A stretch of DNA of 64,000 bases from an uncultured Clostridia bacterium (lineage in GTDB: Bacteria > Bacillota > Clostridia > TANB77 > CAG-508), in contig CAKPAX010000001.1 of assembly GCA_934133175.1 (NCBI GenBank), forward strand, positions 33,095 to 97,094, written 5' to 3'. The position numbers and the translations under genes are program-made. This document shows, in pieces, positions 1-9,605 of this stretch (position 1 is its first letter; the number at the start of each line of letters is the position of its first letter). Under the pieces are notes generated by a model. That model saw nothing but the letters and a program-made list of their open reading frames with translations. It was not told the origin of the DNA and made no database searches.

Positions 1-1263
1 TTAGAGTATGATGCTATAATTTCTAAAATGGATAGTAAAAAGAGTCAGTATCTTTCTAAAAAGATGATTGATAAATTAATACAAAAAGTAAATTTAGGAC
101 AAGCAAAATATTATTATCCACTTCCAGATTATGAATATGCAAATGTAATTTTTACAGATAAGTTTTTACCAAATAAAAATAATATTCATAGAAATATGAC
201 ATTTTTTAAAGACAGTTATATAGTAAATTTTCATGAGAATAATGCCTATTTACAAATAATTGAAGAAGATGAAAATTTATTTAAATTTTTTGCAAATTCA
301 TATTTTATAGAAGTTGGTAAAAACTTTAAAGAAAACAATATAAAATATGTATCTTTCTGGAACAATAGAAAGCCTGAATATAAATTAAAAACCATAATGG
401 AAGAAGATAAAGTTTATAAATATCCAGAAAATGAACTTGCAAAATCTCATATCGAGAAAATAAAAAACAATATAGATGTTTTAAATAAAGCAAACATTAA
501 AGTTTTAGATCAATATGATGAAGAAAAAATTATAAGCAATATTATAACAGAAGCTAAGCCATATGATGAATATGTTTTAGAAGAGGGGAATAAAAACGGG
601 ATAGATGGAATTATTAAAGCAATTAATAATTTTAAAGGAAAAATATTAGATAAATTAGAAATAACCAATAATGTTAATAATGTATTTGATAATTATGGTA
701 TTTTTTATAAAAAAGAAGAAATAAAAGATTTAACTTTTGTAAAAAATGGTCTATGGGATTTAAACTTTCAAAATTGTTTTATAAAAGACAATGAATTATT
801 CATATATGATCAAGAATGGGAAGATGATAAAATACCATTAGAATTTATTATATATAGAGGAATAGAAATTTTTACACAATTAAGAAATATTATAAATACA
901 AATGAATTATATGAAAAATTAGGTTTACAAAAATATAAATCATTATTTGACAGATTAGAAGAAAAAATAGATGGTAAAATATATGATAATTCAATACGTC
1001 TCGCAAATCATAGACCCATGAAAAATGTAAGAGGATTTATTGTTGAAAATAGTGATTTAAAAACCAAAAATATATTTTTAAGTAGTGAACTTCAGAAATT
1101 AGAAAAAGTAAATAATATAACAGAAGAAGAAATTAGTAAAATGAGAAAACAAATCGAAAATCAACAAAATACAATAAATGAAATTGAAAATTCAAAGGGA
1201 TGGAAGTTAACATTAAAAATAAGAAAAGTGGTTTCTTGTTTTAAAAGAAAAGAGGAAAAATAA
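1..1263 (+). CDS. C-terminal part of a methyltransferase-like surface-glycan protein (5' end outside window)
   Basis: The reading frame is open to the first base of the window, so this is probably the C-terminal part of a longer protein; the first internal ATG is at 28 and has no convincing ribosome site. A YYPLPDYEYANVIFTDKFLP-type segment (about residues 38-57) resembles the region after the SAM-binding domain in long class I methyltransferases of polysaccharide clusters, and the C-terminal coiled coil ending NSKGWKLTLKIRK is typical of such glycan-assembly proteins. The SAM-binding motifs themselves would lie upstream and are not visible. It ends 2 nt before a two-domain glycosyltransferase and is probably co-transcribed with it. 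The function is inferred from resemblance and context. Confidence 0.5.
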   Translation, partial: LEYDAIISKMDSKKSQYLSKKMIDKLIQKVNLGQAKYYYPLPDYEYANVIFTDKFLPNKNNIHRNMTFFKDSYIVNFHENNAYLQIIEEDENLFKFFANSYFIEVGKNFKENNIKYVSFWNNRKPEYKLKTIMEEDKVYKYPENELAKSHIEKIKNNIDVLNKANIKVLDQYDEEKIISNIITEAKPYDEYVLEEGNKNGIDGIIKAINNFKGKILDKLEITNNVNNVFDNYGIFYKKEEIKDLTFVKNGLWDLNFQNCFIKDNELFIYDQEWEDDKIPLEFIIYRGIEIFTQLRNIINTNELYEKLGLQKYKSLFDRLEEKIDGKIYDNSIRLANHRPMKNVRGFIVENSDLKTKNIFLSSELQKLEKVNNITEEEISKMRKQIENQQNTINEIENSKGWKLTLKIRKVVSCFKRKEEK

Positions 1264-1265
1264 TT

Positions 1266-3164
1266 ATGAATGAAAAAAAGAGAATTAGAGATATATTATT
1301 TCCAGAGGGAAGAAAATTAAGAAATTTTTTAAGATTATTAAATAAAATAATTAAAAATTTGAATGCTCAGAATATTAAAAAATTTTTAAAATTGGCAAAA
1401 CAAAAAGGAGTTATAAAAGCCTTAAAAGACACTAAAAATATATTATCAGGAAGAGTTGAAGTAGATAGAAAAACAACTTATCAAAAATGGATAGAAGAAA
1501 ATGAACCAACAGAAGCAGAATTGGAAGAACAGAGAAATACTAAATTTAAAGTAAATCCAAAAATAAGTATATTAGTGCCACTGTTTAATACTCCAGTAAA
1601 TTTCTTTGATGAATTAGTTCAATCATTAATAGATCAAACATATAAAAATTGGGAACTTTGTTTGGCAGATGGAAGTGAAACTCAAAATCCAGAATTAATG
1701 AAAATAGTGGAAAAAGATTCAAGAATAAAATACAAATTTATGAATGAAAACAAAAATATTGCGGGAAATACAAACGAATGCCTAACATTAGCAACAGGAG
1801 ATTTTATAGCATTACTTGATCATGATGATTTACTTCCAATATTTTCTTTGTATGAAATAGTGAAGGCTATTAACGAAAATCCAGGTGTTGAATTTATATA
1901 TACAGATGAAGATAAAATAATGAGAGTAAAAGAAAATAGAGTAGACCCATATTTTAAACCGGATTTTTCACCAGATACTTTAAGAGCAAATAATTATATA
2001 ACACATTTTAGTATTTTTAGAAAAGATATAATGGACAAACTTGGAGGGGAAAGAAGCAAATATGATGGAGCACAAGATTATGATTTGATTCTTAGAATGT
2101 CAGAAATTGCAAAAAATATTGTTCATATTCCCAAAATATTGTATCATTGGAGAATACATCCAAATTCAACAGCAGAAATGCCAGATGCAAAACCATATGC
2201 TTATGAAGCGGGAAGAAAAGCAGTAGAAGATCATATTGAAAGAATAGGATTAAAAGGAACAGTTGATTTTGGAGAAACACCTGGAGTATATCAAGTGCAA
2301 TATGATGTTATAGGAAATCCAAAAGTTTGTATATTAATTCCTAATAAAGATGCTGTTGAAACATTAAAAACTTGTATAAATTCATTATTAAAATATACTA
2401 CATATAGTAATTATGAAATAGTTGTAATAGAAAATAATAGTACAGAAAAAGAAACATTTGAATATTACGAAGAAATAAAGAAAAATCCTAAAGTTAAAGT
2501 AGTGTATTATCCAATAAAACAATTTAATTATTCTGGAATAATTAATTATGGAGTTAAGAATTGTGATGGTGAATATGTTTGTCAATTAAACAATGATACA
2601 GAATTAATCACTCCTAATTGGATAGAAAAAATGTTAGGTTTTGCTCAACAAAATGACATTGGAGCAGTAGGGGCAAGATTATATTATCCAGATGGTTCAA
2701 TTCAACATGCTGGAATTGTTGTAGGGATTTGTGGATTAGCTGCAAATATGTTAACTGGACTTCCAAAAGGAAATCATGGATATTTTGCTAAAGAAGGCTT
2801 AATTCAAGATATGAGTGCTGTTACAGGAGCTTGTCTATTTAGTAGAAGAGATATATATGAAAAAGTTGGATATATGGATGAAGAAAATTTTGTAGTAGCA
2901 TTTAATGATGTTGATTTTTGCTTAAAAATAGGACAACTTGGAAAACATATAGTGTATAATCCTTTTGTTGAATTTTGGCATTATGAATCAAAAACAAGAG
3001 GATATGAAGATACACCAGCTAAGAAAGAGAGATTTGAAAGAGAAAGTAATAACTTTAAAAATAAATGGAAAGATTTTATTGCAAAAGGTGATCCATATTA
3101 TAATATTAATTTAAGAGATGATACAGCACAATATGAAATAAAAAATTATAAAGTAACAAAATAA
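1266..3164 (+). CDS. Two-domain family 2 glycosyltransferase
   Basis: A 632-residue cytosolic protein with two GT2 (GT-A fold) domains in tandem. The first begins near residue 104 (KISILVPLFNTPVNFF) and carries a DHDD metal-binding motif (LLDHDDLLP). The second begins near residue 355 (KVCILIPNKDAVETL) and has an NND motif (QLNNDTEL). This matches rhamnosyltransferase-like enzymes that add two sugars in succession to a lipid-linked surface polysaccharide. The basic N-terminal 90 residues may contact the membrane or the partner encoded just upstream. It follows the previous gene almost without a gap and precedes a membrane-anchored GT2, consistent with a surface-glycan operon. The sugar donor and acceptor cannot be read from sequence. 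Confidence 0.85.
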   Translation: MNEKKRIRDILFPEGRKLRNFLRLLNKIIKNLNAQNIKKFLKLAKQKGVIKALKDTKNILSGRVEVDRKTTYQKWIEENEPTEAELEEQRNTKFKVNPKISILVPLFNTPVNFFDELVQSLIDQTYKNWELCLADGSETQNPELMKIVEKDSRIKYKFMNENKNIAGNTNECLTLATGDFIALLDHDDLLPIFSLYEIVKAINENPGVEFIYTDEDKIMRVKENRVDPYFKPDFSPDTLRANNYITHFSIFRKDIMDKLGGERSKYDGAQDYDLILRMSEIAKNIVHIPKILYHWRIHPNSTAEMPDAKPYAYEAGRKAVEDHIERIGLKGTVDFGETPGVYQVQYDVIGNPKVCILIPNKDAVETLKTCINSLLKYTTYSNYEIVVIENNSTEKETFEYYEEIKKNPKVKVVYYPIKQFNYSGIINYGVKNCDGEYVCQLNNDTELITPNWIEKMLGFAQQNDIGAVGARLYYPDGSIQHAGIVVGICGLAANMLTGLPKGNHGYFAKEGLIQDMSAVTGACLFSRRDIYEKVGYMDEENFVVAFNDVDFCLKIGQLGKHIVYNPFVEFWHYESKTRGYEDTPAKKERFERESNNFKNKWKDFIAKGDPYYNINLRDDTAQYEIKNYKVTK

Positions 3165-3194
3165 AAGATGTAAAAAGAAAGGAAAAAACAAAAA

Positions 3195-4142
3195 ATGGAT
3201 AAAATATCAGTTATAGTATCTTGTTACAATGAAGAAAAAGCATTACCATTATTTTATGAAGAAATGGAAAAAGTAAGAACAAAGGATTTTGAAGGAATTG
3301 ATTTTGAATATATTTTTGTAGATGATGGCTCAAAAGATAATACATTAAAAGAAATTAAAGAATTAAAAGATAAGGATGATAAAGTAAGATTTATTTCTTT
3401 TTCTAGAAATTTCGGTAAAGAAGCAGCCATGTTTGCAGGAATAGAAGCATGTACAGGAGATTATGTTACATTGATGGATGCAGATCTACAAGATCCACCT
3501 GCACTCCTTAGAAAAATGTATGACACTATAAAAAATGATGGATATGATTGTGTTGGTACAAGGCGTGTTACAAGAAAAGGAGAACCACCAATAAGAAGTT
3601 TCTTTGCAAGAATGTTTTATAAAATAATAAATAAAATGTCAGACATAGAAATGGTAGATGGAGCAAGAGATTATAGACTAATGACAAGGCAAGTAATAGA
3701 AGCTATAAAATCACTAAAAGAATATAATAGATATTCTAAAGGGTTATGGAGTTTTGTAGGATTCAAAACAAAATGGCTTGAATATGAAAATGTTGAAAGA
3801 GTTGCAGGAGAAACCAAATGGTCTTTTTGGAAATTGTTTAAATATGCATTAGAGGGAATAACAGCATTTTCAACAACACCACTTATAATATCATCAATTG
3901 TAGGAGTATTGTTTTGTTTGATTGCATTTATCATGATTTTAGTTATTGTTATAAGAACATTAGCTTTTGGAGATCCTACAAATGGTTGGCCATCAATGGT
4001 GTGTATAATCTTTTTTGTAAGTGGTATCCAATTATTTTCTTTAGGGATAATAGGACAATATTTATCAAAGACATATTTAGAGGTTAAAGATAGACCTATT
4101 TATATAGTAAAAGAGACAGAAAAGGATTTTATTAATAAATAA
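3195..4142 (+). CDS. GtrB-like polyprenyl-phosphate glycosyltransferase
   Basis: A 315-residue protein with an N-terminal GT2 domain of the DPM1/GtrB/YkcC type (ISVIVSCYNEEKALPLFYEE at the start; DADLQDPP metal-binding motif near residue 95) and two C-terminal membrane helices (about 230-260 and 270-295). The family transfers a sugar from a nucleotide donor to undecaprenyl phosphate at the inner face of the membrane, so that the lipid-linked sugar can be flipped and used outside. The ATG at 3195 follows an AGAAAGGAAAA ribosome site. It lies between the tandem GT2 gene and a secreted GH25 protein. A second GtrB-like gene lies at 9606, so this organism has at least two such donors. Confidence 0.85.
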   Translation: MDKISVIVSCYNEEKALPLFYEEMEKVRTKDFEGIDFEYIFVDDGSKDNTLKEIKELKDKDDKVRFISFSRNFGKEAAMFAGIEACTGDYVTLMDADLQDPPALLRKMYDTIKNDGYDCVGTRRVTRKGEPPIRSFFARMFYKIINKMSDIEMVDGARDYRLMTRQVIEAIKSLKEYNRYSKGLWSFVGFKTKWLEYENVERVAGETKWSFWKLFKYALEGITAFSTTPLIISSIVGVLFCLIAFIMILVIVIRTLAFGDPTNGWPSMVCIIFFVSGIQLFSLGIIGQYLSKTYLEVKDRPIYIVKETEKDFINK

Positions 4143-4154
4143 GGGGGATTACAT

Positions 4155-5756
4155 ATGAAAATTAATAAAATAATTAAATTTATTTTAATAATGCTAGTAA
4201 GTTTTTGCATAATTCAATTTTTACCAAATAATAGAGTTGAGGCTGCCTCAAAACCTAATCTAAAAGTGACCTATAGTTACGATTCTAAAAAAGATGTAGT
4301 AACTGTAAAAGTAAAATCAAATATAAAATTGAAAAAAAATAAACCAAGTTGGACTTTAAGTAAGAATAAAAAAACGTATTCAAAAAAATTCTATGTAAAC
4401 GAAACATATTCAACTAAATTTACAGCTCAAAATGGAAAAAGCAAAACAATAAAAATAAAAGTGAAAAAAATAAAAGGACCTAAAGTTACAGTTAGTTATA
4501 AATATGATAAAAATACAAATAAAGTAAAAGTTACAGTGAAGTCTAATAAAGAAATGAAAAAAAATAGTGTTAATAATAAGTGGATTTTAAGTAAAAACAA
4601 GAAAACTTTTACAAGAGATTTTTCTGTAAATACCAAATTTAATATAACAATAAAAGATAAGTATGGGAACAAAACTAAAAAAGGAATTAATGTTAAGGGA
4701 ATAGATAAAAAGGGTCCACAAATGACTATAAAATATTTATATAATTCTACAAATAATACAGTTACAGTTATTGCAGTAGCTAATGAAGAATTAAAAAATA
4801 CAAAGCCTAGTTGGACTTTAAGTACAGATAAAAAAGTGTATACAAAAATATATGCAAAAAATGAAAAACAATATACAACAGAATTTCAAGATAAATATGG
4901 AAATAAAACACAAACTAATATACAAATAACACAAATAGATGATATAGCTCCACAAGTGTCTATTTCAACAAAATATAATTCAGATAAAAGATCTGCTGTT
5001 GTAAAGATATCATCTAATGAAGAATTGTATAATACAGATCCAACATGGAATATAAGTGGCGATAGAAAAACTTGTGAAATAACATATAAAAAAAATAATA
5101 CATATAATCTTGTATTGCAAGATAAATGGGGAAACAAGACAAATAAAACTGTAAAAATATCAGGATTAATTGCAGTAGGAATAGATGTATCACAACATAA
5201 TAATAGAATAAATTGGGTAGAAGTAAAAAATGATGGGATTGATTTTGCTATGCTACGTTTAGGTTGGATTGGAAATAAAGAAAATCATACTTTAGATACA
5301 TTTTTTAAAGAAAACTATGATTCTTGTAAAAAATTAAATATACATATTGGAATTTATGTTTATTCTTATGTGGAAAATGAAGAAGCAGCTAAAAATGCTG
5401 CTAAATGGACTGTAGAACAATTAAAAGATAAAAAAATAACATATCCTATTTATATAGACATTGAAGATGATCAAATTGAAAAATTAGATGTTCAAACTTT
5501 GACAAATATAACTAAAACATATTTGGAAGAACTAAAAACAGCAGGTTATAGTAAAGTGGGAATATATGCGAATAAAAACTGGCTTATAAATAAACTAGAT
5601 ATGTCTCAATTAGAGAAGTATGAAATATGGTTAGCACATTATACATCACAAACAGATTATTCAGGAAAGTATGATATGTGGCAATATACAAGTTCTGGTG
5701 ATGTAAATGGAATACAAGGTAGAGTTGATATGGATTATAGTTATAAAACATATTAG
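4155..5756 (+). CDS. Secreted GH25 lysozyme-type muramidase with repeat array
   Basis: A 533-residue exported protein. An N-terminal signal peptide (about residues 1-31, ending near VEAAS) is followed by four Ig-like repeats of about 75-80 residues, each with a KPSWTLS-type core and a KYGNKT-type end. The C-terminal part, from about residue 338, is a glycoside hydrolase 25 domain: GIDVSQHNNRINW opens the barrel, and YIDIEDD holds the expected catalytic Asp/Glu pair. GH25 enzymes cleave the MurNAc-GlcNAc bond of peptidoglycan, so a cell-wall role is likely, with the very basic repeats probably binding the wall. A strong GGGGG-type ribosome site precedes the ATG. A close paralogue follows at 5865. 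Confidence 0.85.
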   Translation: MKINKIIKFILIMLVSFCIIQFLPNNRVEAASKPNLKVTYSYDSKKDVVTVKVKSNIKLKKNKPSWTLSKNKKTYSKKFYVNETYSTKFTAQNGKSKTIKIKVKKIKGPKVTVSYKYDKNTNKVKVTVKSNKEMKKNSVNNKWILSKNKKTFTRDFSVNTKFNITIKDKYGNKTKKGINVKGIDKKGPQMTIKYLYNSTNNTVTVIAVANEELKNTKPSWTLSTDKKVYTKIYAKNEKQYTTEFQDKYGNKTQTNIQITQIDDIAPQVSISTKYNSDKRSAVVKISSNEELYNTDPTWNISGDRKTCEITYKKNNTYNLVLQDKWGNKTNKTVKISGLIAVGIDVSQHNNRINWVEVKNDGIDFAMLRLGWIGNKENHTLDTFFKENYDSCKKLNIHIGIYVYSYVENEEAAKNAAKWTVEQLKDKKITYPIYIDIEDDQIEKLDVQTLTNITKTYLEELKTAGYSKVGIYANKNWLINKLDMSQLEKYEIWLAHYTSQTDYSGKYDMWQYTSSGDVNGIQGRVDMDYSYKTY

Positions 5757-5761
5757 AGTAG

Positions 5762-5803
5762 AAAAAGACTATACAATAAAAATGAATGTATAGTCTTTTT
5801 TTG
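5762..5803 (+). terminator. Rho-independent terminator after first GH25 gene
   Basis: A perfect 10-bp stem, AGACTATACA (5766-5775) with TGTATAGTCT (5787-5796), is flanked by an A-run before it and followed by seven T. It separates the two GH25 genes transcriptionally. Confidence 0.85.
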
Positions 5804-5818
5804 TGGAAATAATATCCT

Positions 5819-5848
5819 TTGACTGGCTTGAAATTGTCATGTTACAAT
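5819..5848 (+). promoter_or_regulatory. Sigma-A-type promoter for second GH25 gene
   Basis: TTGACT at 5819-5824 and TACAAT at 5843-5848 are separated by 18 bp. The predicted start of transcription (about 5855) falls on the GGGTGA ribosome site itself, which would leave an extremely short leader. Confidence 0.55.
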
Positions 5849-5864
5849 AATATTGGGTGATATT

Positions 5865-7484
5865 ATGTTAAATAAAAGAAAGTATATTATTTTAATATTT
5901 TTAACATTTATATTTCTATTGCAAATAATATTTCCTAATAAAGTAAAAGCAAATGATAATATTACATTAACATATATATATAATAATGTAGAAAATAGTG
6001 TAACAGTAAAAGCTACATCTGAAATAGGTTTTAAAAATACAAAACCAACGTGGGAACTAGGAAAAAATAAAAAGGTATATATAAAGAAATATAATAAAAA
6101 TGAAAGATATGATACAACGTTTTTATTAATAAATGGGACAAGAAAATTAGTTAATATTAATGTTAACCAAATTGATGATAAAGGACCTCAAATTATTACC
6201 AAATACATTTATGATAATCTTACAGATACAGTAACTGTAAATATGATTTCAAATGAAATAATGGCAGATACGAAGCCAACATGGAAATTAAGTGATGATA
6301 AACTTGTATATACTAAAAGATACAATAAAAATCAAAATTATATAACAGAAGTAAAAGATGTGTATGGAAATATAAGTAAAGTAAATATAGATGTTACTCA
6401 AATAAATGGACCAAATATAGAAATGGAATATGTATATAATAAACAAAATAATACAGTAACTGCAAAAATGAAATCAAATAAAATATTAGCTAATACAAAA
6501 CCAACGTGGAAATTAAGTGATGATAGATTGATATATACAAAAACATTTAATAAAAACGAAATGTATTATACACCTGTGCAAGATACTTTTGGAAATAGTA
6601 AAATGGCAAAAATAGAAATAACTCAAATAGATGATAAAGGACCTGAAATAGAAGTTATATATACATATAATGAAAAAAGTGGAATTGTTACTGTTGATAT
6701 GAAATCAAATGAAATAATAGCAGATACAAAGCCAACGTGGAAATTAAGTGATGATAAATTAACATATACAAAAAGTTTTAATGAAAATCAAAATTATATA
6801 ACAGAAGTAAAAGATATATATGGAAATATTACAAAGGTGAAAATCTCTATAACACAAATAACAAAGAAAGTTTTTAATGGAATTGATGTATCTGTATATC
6901 AAGGAACAATAGATTGGACAAAAGTTAGTGAATCTGGAATTGATTTTGCTATGATAAGAGCCGGATATAGAGGATATGGTGATAAAGGAAGTTTAGTAGA
7001 GGATACAATGTTTGCCAAAAATGCATTAGGAGCGAAAATAAATAAAATAGATATAGGAGTGTATTTTTATTCTCAAGCAATAAATATAGAAGAGGCAAAA
7101 GAAGAAGCAAAATTTGTAGTAAGTTTAATTAAAAAATATGGAATAGATGTAAAATATCCTATAGCAATAGATACAGAATTATCTCCAATGGGGACAGGAA
7201 GAGCAGACAATATTTCAAAAGAAAAGAGAACAGAAGTAGTAAAGGCTTTTTGTGAAACTATTAAACAATTAGGTTATAAACCAATGATTTATGCTAATAA
7301 ATATTGGCTATATGATAATTTAAATGTACAACAAATAAGTCAATATGACATTTGGCTTGCACATTATATAGAAAGTACAGATTACAAGTATCAATATATG
7401 ATGTGGCAATACACGAATACAGGAAAAGTTGATGGTATAACTGGAAATGTAGATAAAAATTATTGTTATAAAAAATATAATTAG
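5865..7484 (+). CDS. Secreted GH25 lysozyme-type muramidase, paralogue of the preceding gene
   Basis: A 539-residue exported protein, starting at the ATG at 5865 that follows GGGTGA; an in-frame TTG at 5853 is less likely because it precedes the ribosome site. Signal peptide, then four Ig-like repeats with a TKPTWKLSDDK core and an EVKDIYGNI-type end, then a GH25 domain from about residue 338 (FNGIDVSVYQGTIDW, catalytic region AIDTELS). It shares its layout with the gene at 4155, but the repeats are more acidic and more uniform, suggesting duplication followed by divergence or recombination among repeats. Predicted to hydrolyse peptidoglycan at the cell surface. It has its own promoter and a terminator-like hairpin overlapping its stop codon. 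Confidence 0.85.
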   Translation: MLNKRKYIILIFLTFIFLLQIIFPNKVKANDNITLTYIYNNVENSVTVKATSEIGFKNTKPTWELGKNKKVYIKKYNKNERYDTTFLLINGTRKLVNINVNQIDDKGPQIITKYIYDNLTDTVTVNMISNEIMADTKPTWKLSDDKLVYTKRYNKNQNYITEVKDVYGNISKVNIDVTQINGPNIEMEYVYNKQNNTVTAKMKSNKILANTKPTWKLSDDRLIYTKTFNKNEMYYTPVQDTFGNSKMAKIEITQIDDKGPEIEVIYTYNEKSGIVTVDMKSNEIIADTKPTWKLSDDKLTYTKSFNENQNYITEVKDIYGNITKVKISITQITKKVFNGIDVSVYQGTIDWTKVSESGIDFAMIRAGYRGYGDKGSLVEDTMFAKNALGAKINKIDIGVYFYSQAINIEEAKEEAKFVVSLIKKYGIDVKYPIAIDTELSPMGTGRADNISKEKRTEVVKAFCETIKQLGYKPMIYANKYWLYDNLNVQQISQYDIWLAHYIESTDYKYQYMMWQYTNTGKVDGITGNVDKNYCYKKYN

Positions 7485-7513
7485 AGTTATAACTAACTCT
7501 AATTATATTTTTT
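7479..7513 (+). terminator. Hairpin terminator overlapping the GH25 stop codon
   Basis: An 11-bp stem, AATTAGAGTTA (7479-7489) with TAACTCTAATT (7494-7504), with a 4-nt loop, is followed by a T-rich tail. The stem includes the stop codon of the gene. Confidence 0.65.
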
Positions 7514-7576
7514 ATAAACACTTGTAATTTTTTATAATAATTTATATAATTACAAAAAATGATAAGGTGGATTTTT

Positions 7577-9604
7577 ATGAAAGATATAATTATACAAAAT
7601 ATAGAAGATATAAAATTAGTTTTAGTATTTTTTATAGTATTTTTTGTTATATTTTTGTTATATTTATTAAAAAGGGAATGGTTCGAAAAAATATATAAAC
7701 ATAGATTTTGTGTTGCTTTAGTGGTATTTGTTTTATGTGTTGTATTTGAAATAAGCGGATCATCAATTGGAATATGGAATATATATTTAAATAATGGAGA
7801 AAAAGAAGATGGAGTAATAGTAGGAGAGTCTAAAACGATTAGATCTGACGAATGGGCAGTAAACACTCCGATGGCTTATTCACAAAAATTTAATGATTTT
7901 GGATATTTTAGTGATGTAATAAGAGGAACTGCCACAGATGTTTTTATAGTATATGGACAACCTGTAAAGGACATAGGAATTATATATAGAGCATTTCAAA
8001 TAGGATATTTGTTATTTGGAACGTCAAAAGGTCAAGCTATATTTTGGTGTGGAAGGTTTATTGCTTTATTTTTAATAACATTTGAATTTATGTTATTAAT
8101 TACAAAAAGAAAAAGAGGAATATCTTTTATTGGAACTATTTTAGTTTCGTTTGCACCTGTTATTGGTTGGTGGTTTGCAATAAATGGACTTGTAGAAATG
8201 ATAATTGCAGGTCAACTTGCAATTATATTGTTAGATAAGTACATGTTGAGTCAGCAATATAAAAAAAGGTTGTTATATTTATTTGGAATGGTAATATCAG
8301 CAGGAACATATTTACTTACTTTTTATCCTTCATGGCAAATACCATTTATATATGTTTTTGCAGGTCTAGCATTATGGGTATTAATAAAAAATTGGAAGAA
8401 CTGTAAAATTAATAAAAAAGATATATTTACAATAATTACTTTTGTAGTATTATTTTTAATTTCAATTATATATATTTTTACAAAATCATTAGATACAATA
8501 AAGAGTGTTTTAAATACGGTATATCCAGGAAGTAGAGTTGTAACTGGTGGAGGGGAGATATGTAAATATTTTTCATATGCTATAAATCCTTTTTTCTGGG
8601 AAAAGGATGTAATACAAAAGGTTGTTAATGGAAAAATTATTGCAAGTAATGTATGCGAAGAAGCGGTATTTTTTGATTTATTTCCTATAGGATTCATAAC
8701 TTCTTTTATAATACTATTTAAACAGAAATATAAAGATAAATTATTAATAATATCTATAATTGTTTCAATAATACTTGGAACATGGTGTATTTTTGGATTC
8801 CCAGAAATTTTGGCAAAAATTACATTACTTAGTAATTCACAAGCATCAAGATCTATAATAGCTGTAGGCTTTTTAAATATAGTAATTTTAATAAGAAGCT
8901 TAGCATTAATAGAAAAACCTGTTAAAAGAATAATTAGTGGTGTTTTATCAATATTAATTGCTGGAATAATTGTTTTTATTAACAAAATAGTTTATTTAGA
9001 TTATATTGGAGATATAATAACATTATCAACATTAGTATGTTTAAGTATTATTTTTTATTTAATATTAAGATATAATTTCAAATATAATAAATATATTTTA
9101 ACATTTATTTTATTAATAATAGTGTTATTTTCTGGAGCAACTGTTAATCCAATAAGAAAAGGAGTAGGAGAAGTATATGATTCTGAATTAATTAATAGGA
9201 TACAAGAAATTTCACAAAATGATAACAGATTGTGGATTGTGGAAGGAAATGGGCTTCCATATAACAATATACCAATAATGGCAGGAGCAAAAACTATAAA
9301 TTCCACAAATGTATATCCTATTTTAGATAGATGGAAAATCTTTGATAAAAACGGTGAAAATGAAAAAATCTACAATAGATATGCACATATAACAATAAAT
9401 TTAACAAATGAAAACAAAATAGAGTTTAAACTTACTTCTCCAGATGCTTTTACTGTAAATTTAAATATTGACGAATTATCAAAGCTTGATGTAAAATATA
9501 TCTTGGCACTAAGAGATTTAAGTGGTTATTCAAATGATAAAAAAGATTTGAAAAAAATCTATGAATATAATAATTATGAAATATATGAAATAAAGGAGAA
9601 ATAG
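7577..9604 (+). CDS. Polytopic membrane protein, probable GT-C-type glycosyltransferase
   Basis: A 675-residue protein starting at the ATG at 7577 behind AAGGTGG; an ATG at 7559 lies upstream of that site and is rejected. About a dozen hydrophobic segments span residues 10-520. A conserved extracytoplasmic segment (SKTIRSDEWAVNTP, near residue 85) follows the second helix, and a soluble C-terminal domain of about 140 residues ends the protein. This architecture, with the GtrB-like and GtrA-like genes directly downstream, suggests the third partner of a three-component glycosylation system: the enzyme that moves a sugar from lipid carrier to a surface polymer. I recall it as one of the large uncharacterised DUF membrane families but cannot name it with certainty. 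It is 2 nt upstream of the next gene. Confidence 0.6.
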   Translation: MKDIIIQNIEDIKLVLVFFIVFFVIFLLYLLKREWFEKIYKHRFCVALVVFVLCVVFEISGSSIGIWNIYLNNGEKEDGVIVGESKTIRSDEWAVNTPMAYSQKFNDFGYFSDVIRGTATDVFIVYGQPVKDIGIIYRAFQIGYLLFGTSKGQAIFWCGRFIALFLITFEFMLLITKRKRGISFIGTILVSFAPVIGWWFAINGLVEMIIAGQLAIILLDKYMLSQQYKKRLLYLFGMVISAGTYLLTFYPSWQIPFIYVFAGLALWVLIKNWKNCKINKKDIFTIITFVVLFLISIIYIFTKSLDTIKSVLNTVYPGSRVVTGGGEICKYFSYAINPFFWEKDVIQKVVNGKIIASNVCEEAVFFDLFPIGFITSFIILFKQKYKDKLLIISIIVSIILGTWCIFGFPEILAKITLLSNSQASRSIIAVGFLNIVILIRSLALIEKPVKRIISGVLSILIAGIIVFINKIVYLDYIGDIITLSTLVCLSIIFYLILRYNFKYNKYILTFILLIIVLFSGATVNPIRKGVGEVYDSELINRIQEISQNDNRLWIVEGNGLPYNNIPIMAGAKTINSTNVYPILDRWKIFDKNGENEKIYNRYAHITINLTNENKIEFKLTSPDAFTVNLNIDELSKLDVKYILALRDLSGYSNDKKDLKKIYEYNNYEIYEIKEK

Positions 9605-9605
9605 T

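Noticed and set aside
7294..7866. 190-residue minus-strand ORF
   Set aside because: It overlaps the end of a GH25 gene and the start of the GT-C gene; the composition is that of an antisense shadow in AT-rich DNA.
8323..8985. 220-residue minus-strand ORF inside the GT-C gene
   Set aside because: Shadow of the membrane protein's coding strand; no ribosome site.
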